64,000 nucleotides of DNA from an uncultured Trichococcus sp. (lineage in GTDB: Bacteria; Bacillota; Bacilli; Lactobacillales; Aerococcaceae): assembly GCF_963667775.1 (NCBI RefSeq), contig NZ_OY764015.1:248001-312000 (forward strand), given 5' to 3'. Both the position numbers and the translations under genes were made by a program. Under the pieces are notes generated by a model. That model ran no database searches. It saw only the letters and a list, made by a program, of their open reading frames with translations, and was not told where the DNA came from. Shown here piece by piece: positions 7,875 to 18,147 of this stretch. Numbering within the stretch: position 1 is the stretch's first letter; each line of letters opens with the position of its first letter.

Positions 7875-7941
7875 GTGCGTGCCCCACGAAAGATAGCTTA
7901 AATATGTCCGTCTAAGTCAACTGGAAGGCTGGATTATATGT

Positions 7942-7947
7942 TAGAAT
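7942..7947 (+). promoter_or_regulatory. extended -10 of phosphodiesterase-like gene
   Basis: TGTTAGAAT provides a TGn-extended -10 (TAGAAT at 7942-7947) 22 bases upstream of the start codon. No good -35 is visible. Confidence 0.45.
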
Positions 7948-7969
7948 AACAAGATAGGAGGGTAATATT

Positions 7970-9253
7970 ATGGTAAAAAGAAAACTGTATATCATTTCAT
8001 TAGATGCATTTGGTGCCAGTGACTTAGAATTTGCCAAGACGCTGCCCCATTTTCAGGAAATTTTGAGCAGAAGCGCACTCGTCAAAGAAGTGGAATCGGT
8101 TTATCCGTCTTTGACATACGTAGCTCATACTTCGATCGCGACAGGGATGAATCCGAATCGCCATGGCATCATCCATAATACACATCGGCAACCGGAAAGA
8201 CAGTCACCGGACTGGTATTGGTACGCCAAAGAAATAAAGAAGGCGACGCTGTTTGATGTCGCAAAGAAGGCCGGTTATACAACCTGCGCTTTGCTTTGGC
8301 CGGTAACCGGGAAAAGTCCTTCCATCGACTACAATCTCGCAGAAATTTTTCCGAATAGACCTTGGCAAAATCAGATGATGGTGTCCGCATTTGCTTCCAG
8401 CACAAAATATGCATTGGAGATGAACAAAAAATACGGTTCATTGCGGAATGGTGTTGCCCAACCGGAGTTGGATGAATTTGTGACGGCGATAGCGGTCGAC
8501 ACGATCAAGACGAAACAGCCGGATCTGCTGGCTGTGCATTTGGTCGATCTGGACAGCATGCGTCATACATATGGGGTTTTGAGTGATCAAGCGAAAGAAG
8601 CCGTCATCAGGATGGATCGCCACCTTGGCCAAATCATCGATGCGATGAAAGAAACCGGCATCTATGAGGATACCGTGTTGGCGGTGTTGGGCGATCATTA
8701 TCAGATTGATACGCATACGGTCATCCGCCCGAACCACCTGTTCCTGGACAAAGGGTGGCAGACGATTGATCGCAAAAGGAACGTCAAGGACTGGAAAGTG
8801 CTGGCAAAAGCCGCTGACGGAGCTTGTTATATTTACCGTAAAGATGTCAGTGTAACGAATAAAATGATTTTGGATGCGCTGAAAGGGATCGAAGACAGGG
8901 TTGAAACCATCCATTCGGCCGCAGAGGCCAGAAAAATGGGGGCGGATGAGAATAGCCTCTTCATTCTGGAAGCGAAGCCGGGATATTATTTTGAAAGCGA
9001 TGTGCTGCACCCATTCATGGAAAGCACAGCCAAAAATCTTTCCGATCGAAAACTGCATAAAGCGACGCACGGCTTCAGTCCGAAAAAGAAAAAATATGCC
9101 ACAATGCTGATGGTTTCCGGACCTGGAATCGATAAAGATGCCATCGTTGAAAAATGCAGATTAATCGACGAAGGGCCGACTTTCCTGCACGCTATCGGAC
9201 TGAAATTTCCGGAAGCCACGGATGGAAGGGTCATCAATAAAATATTTGTCTAG
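7970..9253 (+). CDS. alkaline phosphatase superfamily phosphodiesterase/nucleotide pyrophosphatase
   Basis: A 427-residue member of the type I phosphodiesterase/nucleotide pyrophosphatase branch of the alkaline phosphatase superfamily. Asp12 in ISLDAFG is a metal ligand; Thr49 in YPSLTYVAHTSIATG is the expected nucleophile; HLVDLDSMRHTYG and VLGDHYQIDTHT supply the remaining metal Asp/His residues. There is no signal peptide, which is unusual for phosphatases of this superfamily but common for cytoplasmic Firmicute members. It is a monocistronic unit with a weak terminator at 9356-9403. The substrate could be a nucleotide, phosphodiester or phosphonate ester. Confidence 0.85.
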   Translation: MVKRKLYIISLDAFGASDLEFAKTLPHFQEILSRSALVKEVESVYPSLTYVAHTSIATGMNPNRHGIIHNTHRQPERQSPDWYWYAKEIKKATLFDVAKKAGYTTCALLWPVTGKSPSIDYNLAEIFPNRPWQNQMMVSAFASSTKYALEMNKKYGSLRNGVAQPELDEFVTAIAVDTIKTKQPDLLAVHLVDLDSMRHTYGVLSDQAKEAVIRMDRHLGQIIDAMKETGIYEDTVLAVLGDHYQIDTHTVIRPNHLFLDKGWQTIDRKRNVKDWKVLAKAADGACYIYRKDVSVTNKMILDALKGIEDRVETIHSAAEARKMGADENSLFILEAKPGYYFESDVLHPFMESTAKNLSDRKLHKATHGFSPKKKKYATMLMVSGPGIDKDAIVEKCRLIDEGPTFLHAIGLKFPEATDGRVINKIFV

Positions 9254-9355
9254 TCAATAGGTTTAATCGCAGCATAATCAACGTAGTGGGAACCAGCAGA
9301 TGTGCCTACGGTTGAGCTGCTGATCCAACGCATGTAAATATCAAGTAAAAATAAT

Positions 9356-9403
9356 CCTGAATTGTAAAAATTATGCCACAATCTTTGCAAATCAGGGTTT
9401 TTT
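9356..9403 (+). terminator. probable terminator after phosphodiesterase-like gene
   Basis: CCTGAATTG (9356-9364) pairs with CAAATCAGG (9388-9396) with one mismatch, and is followed by GTTTTTT. The loop is long at 23 bases, so it may be weak. Confidence 0.5.
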
Positions 9404-9629
9404 CGCTATCTTTATGTAAGCGTGAACATTTATAGATTCGATAAATGTTCTGTTTGTGAAACAAATAACTAGTGCTATCTGTGTATTTTCAAGTTTCTAT
9501 TTGTAAGCGGAACATCTCGAAGTGCTGTTCCAATAGGTTTTTCCGCAGTTAATCTCATTTTATTCTAATGTTTTGTTCATTTTTTTGAATCGGGCGGATT
9601 CTATATAGTGATATTCGTTGCTTATTTTA

Positions 9630-9643
9630 GTATAGCGTTTACA
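9630..9643 (-). promoter_or_regulatory. candidate cre (CcpA) site upstream of glg operon
   Basis: Read on the minus strand, TGTAAACGCTATAC matches the cre consensus TGWAANCGNTNWCA at 12 of 14 positions. Its position, about 210 bases before glgB, would allow catabolite control of glycogen synthesis. Confidence 0.4.
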
Positions 9644-9853
9644 ATGTTGTTTTTATGTAAAAAAATGATTAAGGATGATAGATTATTACTATTAACAAAC
9701 AAACCTTATTTCAATATATTTATCATGGATTATGGCAAAATCATTTTTAAAATGGTATTATTAATATAAATTAATGAAAGGACCTGTCAGGATTAAATAA
9801 ATCATTATTATATCGTTTTGTTACAGTAATATAATTGTAAGGGAAGTGTCTGG

Positions 9854-11764
9854 ATGAGTGCAAAAATGAACATACTTAAAGAGTTGGAAAAAGAGATGTA
9901 TTTGTTCAACATCGGGGAGCATCTTGAAAGCTATCGCTTTTTAGGAAGTAAACAACGGACAGAAAATGGGATTGAAGGATGGCGTTTCACCGTATGGGCG
10001 CCCCATGCAAAAACCGTTTCCTTGGTTGGGGATTTTACTGAATGGAAACCCGTAGAAATGCAAAAAATCGGCAAAACCGGAGGCTGGTCGCTTTTTACAG
10101 AGGGTGCGGCACAAGGGGACTGTTACAAATATTATATCGAGGACAAAAACGGCAAGAAAAAATATAAAATCGATCCTTATTCTTTCGCGTATGAAGTTCC
10201 GCCAAAAGACGCCTCTGTCGTTTTGGACATGCCTGAGAAAAAATGGAAAGACGGCAGATGGGCCGCAAACAAAAAAAGAAAGTCCATCTATCAGAAACCG
10301 CTTAACATTTATGAAGTGCATTTCAGTTCCTGGAAAAAGCATGATGATGGCAGCTGGTATTCCTTCAAGGATCTTGCTGAAACGTTGATTCCATATGTGA
10401 AGGAAATGGGCTACACGCACATCGAATTCATGCCTTTGATGGAACATCCGCTGGAAGCTTCTTGGGGCTATCAAATCACTGGGTACTTCGCGGTGGCTGC
10501 CCGTTACGGCAATTTGCTGGAGTTAAGAGATTTCGTGGAAGAAGCGCATAAGGAAGGGGTCGGGGTCATCATGGACTGGGTTCCCGGACACTTCTGCAAA
10601 AATGATTATGCGTTGTCCTACTTTGATGGTACACCTACTTTTGAGTACGCTGATCCGAATCGCGCCATCAACAACCGTTGGGGGACGTTGAATTTTGACT
10701 TGGGTAAAGCACAAGTGCACAGCTTCCTGATTTCGAATGCCATCTTCTGGCTGCAGGAGTTCCATTTTGATGGAATCCGTGTCGATGCTGTTTCGAACAT
10801 GCTTTATCTTGATTATGATGAAGGTCCGTGGACGCCGAATGAAGACGGCAGCAATCATAATCGTCAAGGCATCGAATTCCTGAAAAAAATGAACACCAAA
10901 ATCTTCGAGCGCCAACCGGATACCTACATGATCGCGGAAGAAAGCACTGCGTGGGCGAATGTCACAAAACCGATCGAGATGGGCGGACTGGGCTTCAACT
11001 ACAAGTGGAATATGGGCTGGATGAATGATACTTTGCGTTTCTTCGAAATGGATCCTTTGTTCCGAAAAGATAATTTCAACCTGATCACCTTCTCATTCAT
11101 GTACGCATTCAATGAAAACTTTATTCTGCCGATTTCTCATGATGAAGTTGTCCATGGGAAACAATCTCTGTTGGGCAAAATGCCTGGCGACCGTTATAAG
11201 CAATTTGCGGGTTTACGCACGTTGCAGGCCTATATGATGGCTCACCCAGGCAAAAAATTAAACTTCATGGGGAATGAAATCGGACAATTCCTGGAATGGC
11301 GCTTCTACGATCAAATCGAATGGGGCGTTTTGGACAACGAGTTCAATCCGGAGTTCCAGCATTATATCAAAACATTGAATCATCTTTACAAAGATACGAA
11401 AGCTTTGCACGAAGTCGATGATGCAAATGCTGGTCTGGAGATTCTCGATGCAGACAATAATCTGGAGTCGGTCCTCTCCTTCATAAGGACAGGTGAAAAA
11501 CCGCGCGATTTCCTGATTGTCGTGTGCAACTTCACGCCTGTCGAGCGACGTAAATTCCGGGTAGGCGTGCCGTACGAAGGCCACTACGAAGTATTGCTGA
11601 ATACTGAAATGCAGGAATTCGGCGGTACTTGGACAAAAAATCTTCCGGAAATGATCACCAGCCTGGACGGCATGAATCGCCAACCTTTCTCGATTGAGTT
11701 TACGTTACCCGCATTAGGAGTTTTGTTCATCAAACCGAAACGCGTTTTTGGTGTTAATAAATAG
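9854..11764 (+). CDS. glgB: 1,4-alpha-glucan branching enzyme
   Basis: Transfers alpha-1,4 segments to make alpha-1,6 branches in glycogen. The 636-residue protein has an N-terminal CBM48-like domain (WAPHAKTVSLVGDFTEWKP), a GH13 barrel and a C-terminal all-beta domain. Catalytic residues are readable: nucleophile Asp311 in GIRVDAVSNML, acid/base Glu362 in AEESTAW, and His429-Asp430 in SHDEVVHGK. It is the first gene of the glg operon, with glgC starting 59 bases after its stop. The length and all GH13 blocks indicate a functional enzyme. Confidence 0.98.
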   Translation: MSAKMNILKELEKEMYLFNIGEHLESYRFLGSKQRTENGIEGWRFTVWAPHAKTVSLVGDFTEWKPVEMQKIGKTGGWSLFTEGAAQGDCYKYYIEDKNGKKKYKIDPYSFAYEVPPKDASVVLDMPEKKWKDGRWAANKKRKSIYQKPLNIYEVHFSSWKKHDDGSWYSFKDLAETLIPYVKEMGYTHIEFMPLMEHPLEASWGYQITGYFAVAARYGNLLELRDFVEEAHKEGVGVIMDWVPGHFCKNDYALSYFDGTPTFEYADPNRAINNRWGTLNFDLGKAQVHSFLISNAIFWLQEFHFDGIRVDAVSNMLYLDYDEGPWTPNEDGSNHNRQGIEFLKKMNTKIFERQPDTYMIAEESTAWANVTKPIEMGGLGFNYKWNMGWMNDTLRFFEMDPLFRKDNFNLITFSFMYAFNENFILPISHDEVVHGKQSLLGKMPGDRYKQFAGLRTLQAYMMAHPGKKLNFMGNEIGQFLEWRFYDQIEWGVLDNEFNPEFQHYIKTLNHLYKDTKALHEVDDANAGLEILDADNNLESVLSFIRTGEKPRDFLIVVCNFTPVERRKFRVGVPYEGHYEVLLNTEMQEFGGTWTKNLPEMITSLDGMNRQPFSIEFTLPALGVLFIKPKRVFGVNK

Positions 11765-11822
11765 ATAAACAGATAGATACGATGAGAAGGAGGGGAAAGG
11801 AAGAGGCATTCTTCCTGATACT

Positions 11823-12971
11823 ATGAAAAATCAAATGGTAGCAATGATATTAGCCGGAGGGCAAGGCACTCGTCTAGGGAAATTGACGCGCGAAACAGCC
11901 AAGCCGGCTGTGCCGTTCGGCGGAAAATATCGCATAATCGATTTTGCGTTAAGTAACTGTGCTAATTCAGGCATCAATAAGGTCGGGGTAGTCACACAGT
12001 ATCAACCTTTGGAATTGAATGAACATATCGGAAATGGTGAGTCGTGGGGGCTGACCGGCAGAGACGGTGGAGTCACTATCTTGCAGCCATATTCAAGTGC
12101 GGATGGCGAAAAATGGTTCAAGGGGACGGCTCATGCCATCTACCAGAATATCGCCTATATCGACAGATACAATCCGGAATACGTGCTGGTGCTGTCCGGT
12201 GACCATATCTACAAGATGGACTACTCCCACATGTTGGAATTCCATATTGCGCACCATGCCAGCTTGACTGTCGGCGTAATCCCTGTTCCGATGGAAGAAG
12301 CCCCTCGTTTCGGGATCATGAATACAGATCAGACAAGCCGCATCATCGAATTCGAAGAGAAGCCAAAAGAGCCGAAAAGCAATCTGGCATCGATGGGGAT
12401 CTATATATTCAATTGGCAAGTGCTCCGTAAATATTTGGTGGAAGATCAAGCAAAACAACGCGAAATGGAAGATTTCGGGAAAAACGTTATCCCGACCTAT
12501 CTTGAGAACGGCGAAAATTGCTTTGCTTATGCTTTTGATGGTTATTGGAAAGATGTCGGTACTATCGAAAGTCTATGGGAGGCAAATATGGAATTCCTCG
12601 ATCCAAATCACACCCTGAATATCCGTGATGAAGAATGGCGCATCTATTCGAAAAATCCGGTATCCCCTCCGCAATTCTTGACGGAGTCATCCGATGTAAC
12701 GGACTCCATGGTCGTCGATGGCTGCTACGTCGCAGGTGAAATCACCCATTCGATCCTGTCCCAGAACGTTCGCGTCGGCAATGGATCAGTCGTACGGGAT
12801 AGCTTGATTATGGCGAATGTTACGATCGGGGAAAATGTCACAATCGAGCATGCCATCATTGGGGAAAATGCAAAAATCGCCGACAACGCAACTGTCATCG
12901 GCAAGAATGGTGAAATCGAAGTTGTTGGATATGCTGAAGTTATAGGAGGACTGAAAGATGAAGATGAATAG
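11823..12971 (+). CDS. glgC: glucose-1-phosphate adenylyltransferase, catalytic subunit
   Basis: Makes ADP-glucose from glucose-1-phosphate and ATP, the committed step of glycogen synthesis. The 382-residue protein has the nucleotidyltransferase motif [12 protein letters not shown] near the N terminus, the FSLSN-type region as [11 protein letters not shown], the [10 protein letters not shown] metal motif, and a left-handed beta-helix C-terminal domain. As in Bacillus-type systems it pairs with GlgD. The ribosome site is AAGGAAGAGG upstream of ATG 11823. Its last 14 bases overlap the start of glgD, indicating translational coupling of the two subunits. Confidence 0.98.
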   Translation: MKNQMVAMILAGGQGTRLGKLTRETAKPAVPFGGKYRIIDFALSNCANSGINKVGVVTQYQPLELNEHIGNGESWGLTGRDGGVTILQPYSSADGEKWFKGTAHAIYQNIAYIDRYNPEYVLVLSGDHIYKMDYSHMLEFHIAHHASLTVGVIPVPMEEAPRFGIMNTDQTSRIIEFEEKPKEPKSNLASMGIYIFNWQVLRKYLVEDQAKQREMEDFGKNVIPTYLENGENCFAYAFDGYWKDVGTIESLWEANMEFLDPNHTLNIRDEEWRIYSKNPVSPPQFLTESSDVTDSMVVDGCYVAGEITHSILSQNVRVGNGSVVRDSLIMANVTIGENVTIEHAIIGENAKIADNATVIGKNGEIEVVGYAEVIGGLKDEDE

Positions 12972-14103
12972 TATTTGTGCCATTTTAAATTTGACTGAGG
13001 ACGAGACAGCGTTGCACCCATTAACGTGTGTCCGTCCGATTGCCTCTTTGCCGTTCGCTAGCCGTTACCGCCTGATCGACTTCAATCTTTCAAGCATCAG
13101 CCATGCTGAAATCAAATCAGTGGGCATGTTCATCGCAGGAAGCGGACGCTCGATCTACGACCATATCCGCAGCGGATCCATCTGGGACCTGGAGTCCGGA
13201 TTGGCCGGCGGAATTTTCACCTACTCTCAACAATTGCTGAAGGCAGTCCAAGAAAAAAACGGCGATGCTCCGGATTTTTATATGAACCACAAGGAATTCA
13301 TCGAGCGCTCCAAAGGTGAATACGTTGTTGTCATGGGCAGCAAAATCCTGGCGAATGTCGACATCAAAGCGGTTATGCAGCACCATTTGGCAAAGGAAGG
13401 CGACATTACCGTCCTCTACAAGACTGTACCCAAAGGTTTCTTTGAGAAGAGACCGCAGGAGAAAGTTCTTCAGATCGATCGCGATGAATACTTGCTTCAT
13501 CTGATCAACGCAGAAGATGCTCCTGCCGAACTTGAACGTCTCGCTCTGGACATGAATATGTATTTCATGAGAGTCGATAAGATGCTGGAACTGATTCAAC
13601 GTGCCGAACTTGAAGGGGTGCAACTCGACGCGGACAAATTGATTGAATATTATTTAGAGGAATATCAAGTCAATACCTATGAATATACAGGGTATTTGGC
13701 CGATATCGACTCCATCCCGGCTTACTTCAATGCGAGCATGGAAATGCTGGAAAAGAACAAATTCTCAGCATTGTTCCACGGCAGCCAAAACGTCATCACA
13801 AAAGTGAAGAATGGAGCGCCGACCTATTATTCGAAAGAGGCACATGTGAAAAATGCCCAGTTCGCTACAGGCTGCGTCATCGAAGGTACCGTTGAGGACT
13901 GTTTGATTCACCGTAAAGTAAATATCGCCAAGAATGCCGAAGTCCGCAACAGCATCATCATGCAAGGCGCGAAAATCGGCGAAGGCGCAGTCCTGGAATA
14001 CTGTATCCTGGACAAAAATGTAACCATCGGATCCGGCGTCACTTTGAAAGGCACGAAAGATAATCTTGTCGTAATCGAAAAAAATAAAACAATCACAGTT
14101 TAG
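12958..14103 (+). CDS. glgD: ADP-glucose pyrophosphorylase regulatory subunit GlgD
   Basis: A GlgC paralogue of 381 residues that forms hetero-oligomers with GlgC in Firmicutes. The N terminus ([23 protein letters not shown]) lacks the GGxGxR nucleotide-binding loop of GlgC, which marks it as the non-catalytic or weakly catalytic subunit. The [10 protein letters not shown] substrate-loop segment and the C-terminal beta-helix hexapeptides are retained. It overlaps glgC by 14 bases and ends 17 bases before glgA. Its role is inferred from the family: stimulation or allosteric tuning of GlgC. Confidence 0.96.
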   Translation: MKMNSICAILNLTEDETALHPLTCVRPIASLPFASRYRLIDFNLSSISHAEIKSVGMFIAGSGRSIYDHIRSGSIWDLESGLAGGIFTYSQQLLKAVQEKNGDAPDFYMNHKEFIERSKGEYVVVMGSKILANVDIKAVMQHHLAKEGDITVLYKTVPKGFFEKRPQEKVLQIDRDEYLLHLINAEDAPAELERLALDMNMYFMRVDKMLELIQRAELEGVQLDADKLIEYYLEEYQVNTYEYTGYLADIDSIPAYFNASMEMLEKNKFSALFHGSQNVITKVKNGAPTYYSKEAHVKNAQFATGCVIEGTVEDCLIHRKVNIAKNAEVRNSIIMQGAKIGEGAVLEYCILDKNVTIGSGVTLKGTKDNLVVIEKNKTITV

Positions 14104-14120
14104 AAAGAAGGATGCGCACG

Positions 14121-15560
14121 ATGAAAATATTATTTGCCGCAAGTGAGGCTGCTCCTTTTTTTAAAACAGGCGGGCTCGGAGATGTCGCGTACGCATTGCC
14201 GAAGGAGTTAGTGAAACAAGGCGTGGATATCAGGGTAGTGCTTCCTTATTATTCAACTATGCCTGCAAAGTACAAAGAAGACATCAAGGAACTGCTGCAC
14301 TTCCGCGTGCAAGTCGGCTGGAAAAGTATGTACTGCGATGTGAAAACATTGGAATTGGAAGGCATTACTTATTACTTCATCGACAATCAAGCCTATTTCA
14401 ATCGTCCTTCCTTGTACGGTCAAATGGATGATGCCGAAAGATTCGGTTTCTTCTCCTTGGCGATCTGCGAGATGATGGAAAAAATTGATTTCATCCCGGA
14501 TGTTGTGCATGTGAATGATTGGCATACGGCCATGGTTCCGGTCTTGCTTGTGGATAAATACCACTGGATCGAAGCTTATCAAGGCATCCGCAAAGTCATC
14601 ACAATCCACAATATCCGTTTCCAGGGAATCTATGATCCTTCCGTCCTGAACAGCATCTTCGGGACAGGCATGAACATCTACCACGAAGCTGGCGTCAAGT
14701 ATTATGAGAACGTCAACTTCATGAAAGGCGGCATCAATTTTTCTGATGTCGTCACAACGGTCAGCCCGTCCTATGCGAATGAAATCCAGACGCAGGAATT
14801 CGGCGAAGGATTGGAAGGGACGCTGCGGTACAACAGCTGGAAAATCAAAGGCATCATCAACGGAATCGATTACGATATCAATGATCCGGAAACCGACCCG
14901 AAGCTGGAATACCATTTCTCTGCCGACGATCTGACCGGAAAAGCGAAAAATAAAGCGGCCCTGCAGGAGCGATTGGGATTGGAAGTGAATCCCGATATCC
15001 CGTTGATCACGAGCGTTGGACGCTTGACGGATCAGAAAGGCTATCAGCTTGTGCAGGAAAAAACCGAAGAATTATTGAATGCGCGTGATGTCCAGGTTGC
15101 CATCCTTGGGACCGGGGAAGCGGAATATGAGAATTCCTTCCGTTACTTTGCTGCCAAATATCCTGATCGTTTTGCGGCTGTCATCGATTTTGACATTACC
15201 TTGGCGCAGCAGATGTACGCAGGCGCGGATCTATTCCTGATGCCTTCTGCTTTCGAACCGTGCGGCCTATCGCAGATGATTTCCTTGCGTTACGGTACGT
15301 TGCCGATTGTGCACGAAACGGGCGGTCTGAAAGATACGGTAGTTCCTTACAATTCATACACAGGAGAAGGCACCGGATTCACTTTCATGGACTTCAGTGG
15401 CTACACGATGCTCGGGACTATCTACCGTGCCCTGGATGTATATGAGAACCAACCGAAAGCCTGGTTGGAAATGGTGCGGACAGCTATGAGCAGCGATTTC
15501 AGCTGGAAAGAACCGGCCAAGGATTATCTGGACGTCTATCAGTCATTAGTCAACGAATAA
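14121..15560 (+). CDS. glgA: glycogen synthase (ADP-glucose type, GT5)
   Basis: Extends alpha-1,4-glucan chains from ADP-glucose. About 479 residues from the ATG at 14121, which has AAGAAGG nine bases upstream; the ATG at 14112 is directly abutted by that site and is unlikely. Lys15 in FFKTGGLGDV is the conserved ADP-glucose binding residue. HVNDWHT, TIHNIRFQG and the C-terminal PSAFEPCGLSQMISLRYGTLPI with E-x7-E geometry are typical of GT-B starch/glycogen synthases. It is in the middle of the glg operon. Confidence 0.98.
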   Translation: MKILFAASEAAPFFKTGGLGDVAYALPKELVKQGVDIRVVLPYYSTMPAKYKEDIKELLHFRVQVGWKSMYCDVKTLELEGITYYFIDNQAYFNRPSLYGQMDDAERFGFFSLAICEMMEKIDFIPDVVHVNDWHTAMVPVLLVDKYHWIEAYQGIRKVITIHNIRFQGIYDPSVLNSIFGTGMNIYHEAGVKYYENVNFMKGGINFSDVVTTVSPSYANEIQTQEFGEGLEGTLRYNSWKIKGIINGIDYDINDPETDPKLEYHFSADDLTGKAKNKAALQERLGLEVNPDIPLITSVGRLTDQKGYQLVQEKTEELLNARDVQVAILGTGEAEYENSFRYFAAKYPDRFAAVIDFDITLAQQMYAGADLFLMPSAFEPCGLSQMISLRYGTLPIVHETGGLKDTVVPYNSYTGEGTGFTFMDFSGYTMLGTIYRALDVYENQPKAWLEMVRTAMSSDFSWKEPAKDYLDVYQSLVNE

Positions 15561-15578
15561 GAGGAGTTGGAAGCATAT

Positions 15579-17975
15579 ATGGCATTTGACGTTCAAGAGT
15601 TCAAAAAAGAATACAAAAAAACATTCGAAGAATTATTCGCCTATAGTTATGAGGATGGTTCAAAAACGGAACAGTTCATTGCTTTGGGGGACTTGGTCCG
15701 TGGGCGCTATTCCGAAGATTGGATACAAACGATAAAGAATTATAACAAGAATAAGGAAAAGCAAGTTTATTACTTTTCGATGGAGTTTTTGCCTGGGAGG
15801 ATGCTGAAAAGCAATCTCCTGAACATGGGTATACTGGACTGCGTCAAACAGGGTATGGATGAGCTGGGACTGGATTTGGATGAGGTGGCGCGTGCTGAAG
15901 TTGATCCGGCATTGGGGAACGGCGGACTCGGCAGATTGGCGTCCTGCTTCATGGATTCGATCGCGTCGACCGGACTTGCCGGAAACGGCAACGGAATCCG
16001 CTACCGTTATGGTCTTTTTAAGCAAAAATTCATCAACGGCTATCAGATTGAATTGCCTGAGAATTGGCTCCGTAACCGGAATGTGTGGGAAGTCAGGAAA
16101 GAGAATAAAGCCGTCATCGTCCGTTTCGGCGGAAATGTCAGTTTTACGCAGGATGGAGACGGCAAGCTGCGTGTGCACCACGAAAACACCCGCGATATCC
16201 TTGCAGTCCCTTACGATACGGCGCAAGTCGGCTACAATAATGGTGCCGTCAACAACCTGCGTCTTTGGTCAGCGGAAATTCCTTACGGGGATGAAGCGCG
16301 CTTTTCGACGGAAGAACAGCGTGAAGAAGTCAAGCGCATCACGGAAGTGTTGTATCCGGATGATTCCAACTACGAAGGTCGCCTTTTGCGCGTTCAGCAG
16401 GAATACTTCTTCTCTTCTGCGGGCGTCCAAAGCATCATCCGCTATTTCAAGAAATTGAAACTTGACTGGAGCCTTTTCCCGGATAAAATCGCAATCCATA
16501 TCAATGATACCCATCCGACTTTGGCGATTCCTGAACTGATGCGGATTCTGTTGGATGAGGAAGGGTTGACGTGGGATCAAGCGTGGGAAATCACGAAGAA
16601 AACAGTCAGCTACACCAACCACACGATTCTTCAGGAAGCGATGGAGCGTTGGCCGGAAACGATGATTGCGGACTTGTTGCCGCGCATCCATCAGATCATC
16701 CAGGAAATCAACCGCCGCCATATCGACAAAAAAACGCCTTTATACGGTGAAGATCTTACCCAGCGCACTGCCATCATCGCCAATGGCCAGATCAAGATGG
16801 CCAACCTTGCCATCATCGGCAGCCATAGCGTCAATGGGGTCGCAAAATTGCATACGGATATTCTGATGGCTGATACGCTGCATGACTTCTATGTGATGTA
16901 TCCGCAAAAATTCAACAACAAAACGAACGGAATCACGCAGCGTCGTTGGGTTCAGATCGCAAATGAAAATCTGACCACGATGCTTGATGAGACCATCGGT
17001 ACAGAGTGGAAGAGCAATCCTGAAGAAATAAAAATCCTGAAGGCGCACCGCGACAACAAAAATGTCCTGGATAAGCTGGAGCAAGTCAAGCTGGCAAACA
17101 AAAAACGTTTTGCGGCCTATGCGCTGCAAGAGATGGGCATCGAAATTGATCCGACTGCGTTGTTCGACGTCCAGATCAAACGACTGCATGCCTACAAACG
17201 CCAATTGTTGAATGTGTTGCACATCTTGGATAGATATCTGCAACTGAAGGATAATCCAAAGCTTAATTTGCAGAAGCGCGTCTTTATTTTCGGTGCCAAA
17301 GCCGCACCTAGCTATTATTATGCGAAACAGATCATCAAACTGATCAATTCGATTGCTGATATGATCAACAATGACCCTGACATCAATGACAAAATCAAGA
17401 TTGTTTTTGTTGAGAACTATGGTGTTTCCTTGGCGGAATTGATCATCCCGGCGGCCGACATCAGCGAACAGATTTCTCTTGCCGGTAAGGAGGCCTCCGG
17501 AACCAGCAACATGAAGTTGATGGCGAATGGGGCTATCACGATGGCTACCCTCGATGGTGCCAATGTTGAAATCCGCGATAATGTAGGTGAAGAAAACATC
17601 TTCATCTTTGGGCTGAAGAGCGATGAAGTACAGGAATATTACCGGAACGGCGTGTATAATTCGAGAGAGTTCTACGAAAAGAATCCACGTCTGAAACGGA
17701 TCTTGAATCTGCTGATTGATGGCACGATTCCGGGCGTGGAGACGGAAGGTCGGGATATCTTCGATTCATTGGTCATGTACAATGATGAATATTTCCTGCT
17801 GAAGGATTTTGACAGCTATCTTCAAGCGCAATATGAGGCGGATGTGGCCTTTTCTGACAGGGCTAGGTGGAATCGCATGGCGCTGATGAATATCGCGAGC
17901 TCAGGGCCGTTTTCATCCGATTACACGATTTTGCGTTACGCAGATGAAATCTGGAAGATCAAACCACAGTTTTAA
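15579..17975 (+). CDS. glgP: glycogen phosphorylase
   Basis: Releases glucose-1-phosphate from glycogen using PLP and phosphate. About 798 residues from ATG 15579, which follows GAGGAGTTG with proper spacing; the in-frame TTG at 15567 lies within that site. The PLP lysine is Lys646 in the signature KEASGTSNMKLMANGA. Other blocks, such as NGGLGRLASCFMDS near the N terminus, are intact. It is the last gene of the operon and is followed by two hairpins. Having synthesis and breakdown in one transcript implies glycogen turnover rather than one-way storage. No debranching enzyme (glgX/pulA) is in the window. Confidence 0.98.
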   Translation: MAFDVQEFKKEYKKTFEELFAYSYEDGSKTEQFIALGDLVRGRYSEDWIQTIKNYNKNKEKQVYYFSMEFLPGRMLKSNLLNMGILDCVKQGMDELGLDLDEVARAEVDPALGNGGLGRLASCFMDSIASTGLAGNGNGIRYRYGLFKQKFINGYQIELPENWLRNRNVWEVRKENKAVIVRFGGNVSFTQDGDGKLRVHHENTRDILAVPYDTAQVGYNNGAVNNLRLWSAEIPYGDEARFSTEEQREEVKRITEVLYPDDSNYEGRLLRVQQEYFFSSAGVQSIIRYFKKLKLDWSLFPDKIAIHINDTHPTLAIPELMRILLDEEGLTWDQAWEITKKTVSYTNHTILQEAMERWPETMIADLLPRIHQIIQEINRRHIDKKTPLYGEDLTQRTAIIANGQIKMANLAIIGSHSVNGVAKLHTDILMADTLHDFYVMYPQKFNNKTNGITQRRWVQIANENLTTMLDETIGTEWKSNPEEIKILKAHRDNKNVLDKLEQVKLANKKRFAAYALQEMGIEIDPTALFDVQIKRLHAYKRQLLNVLHILDRYLQLKDNPKLNLQKRVFIFGAKAAPSYYYAKQIIKLINSIADMINNDPDINDKIKIVFVENYGVSLAELIIPAADISEQISLAGKEASGTSNMKLMANGAITMATLDGANVEIRDNVGEENIFIFGLKSDEVQEYYRNGVYNSREFYEKNPRLKRILNLLIDGTIPGVETEGRDIFDSLVMYNDEYFLLKDFDSYLQAQYEADVAFSDRARWNRMALMNIASSGPFSSDYTILRYADEIWKIKPQF

Positions 17976-17991
17976 CCGATTGTTAACTACA

Positions 17992-18028
17992 AAACAAGGG
18001 CAGCCCATTTCCGGGGCAGCCCTTGTTT
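17992..18028 (+). terminator. probable terminator of the glg operon
   Basis: AAACAAGGGC (17992-18001) pairs perfectly with GCCCTTGTTT (18019-18028). The following T-tract is short, so termination may be helped by the downstream inverted repeat. Confidence 0.6.
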
Positions 18029-18059
18029 GCAGTTTAGCAGTGTAGTTCCCCGCAAAAGT

Positions 18060-18112
18060 GGCTTTTTTTATAGGAATCTCAGAGCATAAATTCAATTCCT
18101 ATAAAAAAAGCC
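18060..18112. repeat. perfect 18-bp inverted repeat with 17-base loop
   Basis: GGCTTTTTTTATAGGAAT at 18060-18077 is exactly mirrored at 18095-18112. The right arm overlaps the T-tract and stem of the minus-strand terminator for the DUF4828 gene. It may be a convergent-gene termination structure. Confidence 0.75.
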
Positions 18113-18124
18113 CTGATGAGGGGC
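18103..18124 (-). terminator. terminator of DUF4828 gene
   Basis: On the minus strand GCCC-CTCATCA-GGGC followed by seven Ts. The stem is short but the T-tract is good. Confidence 0.55.
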
Positions 18125-18147
18125 GGTTTTGTTGCATTAACGATTGG

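Larger units (their letters stand above)
9254..9853. other. AT-rich intergenic region with hairpins and glg promoter region
   Basis: No gene is supported in these 600 bases. It holds a terminator-like hairpin (9356-9403), a perfect 10-bp inverted repeat GAACATTTAT/ATAAATGTTC (9424-9433 and 9441-9450), a second stem with GGAACA/TGTTCC near 9510-9535, a cre-like site (9630-9643), an extended -10 TGGTATTAT (TATTAT at 9756-9761), and TATAAT at 9830-9835 close to glgB. The long AT-rich leader suggests that the glycogen operon is regulated. Confidence 0.55.

Noticed and set aside
9424-9450. 10-bp perfect hairpin as a terminator
   Set aside because: No T-tract follows; kept only as a structural feature of the glg leader.
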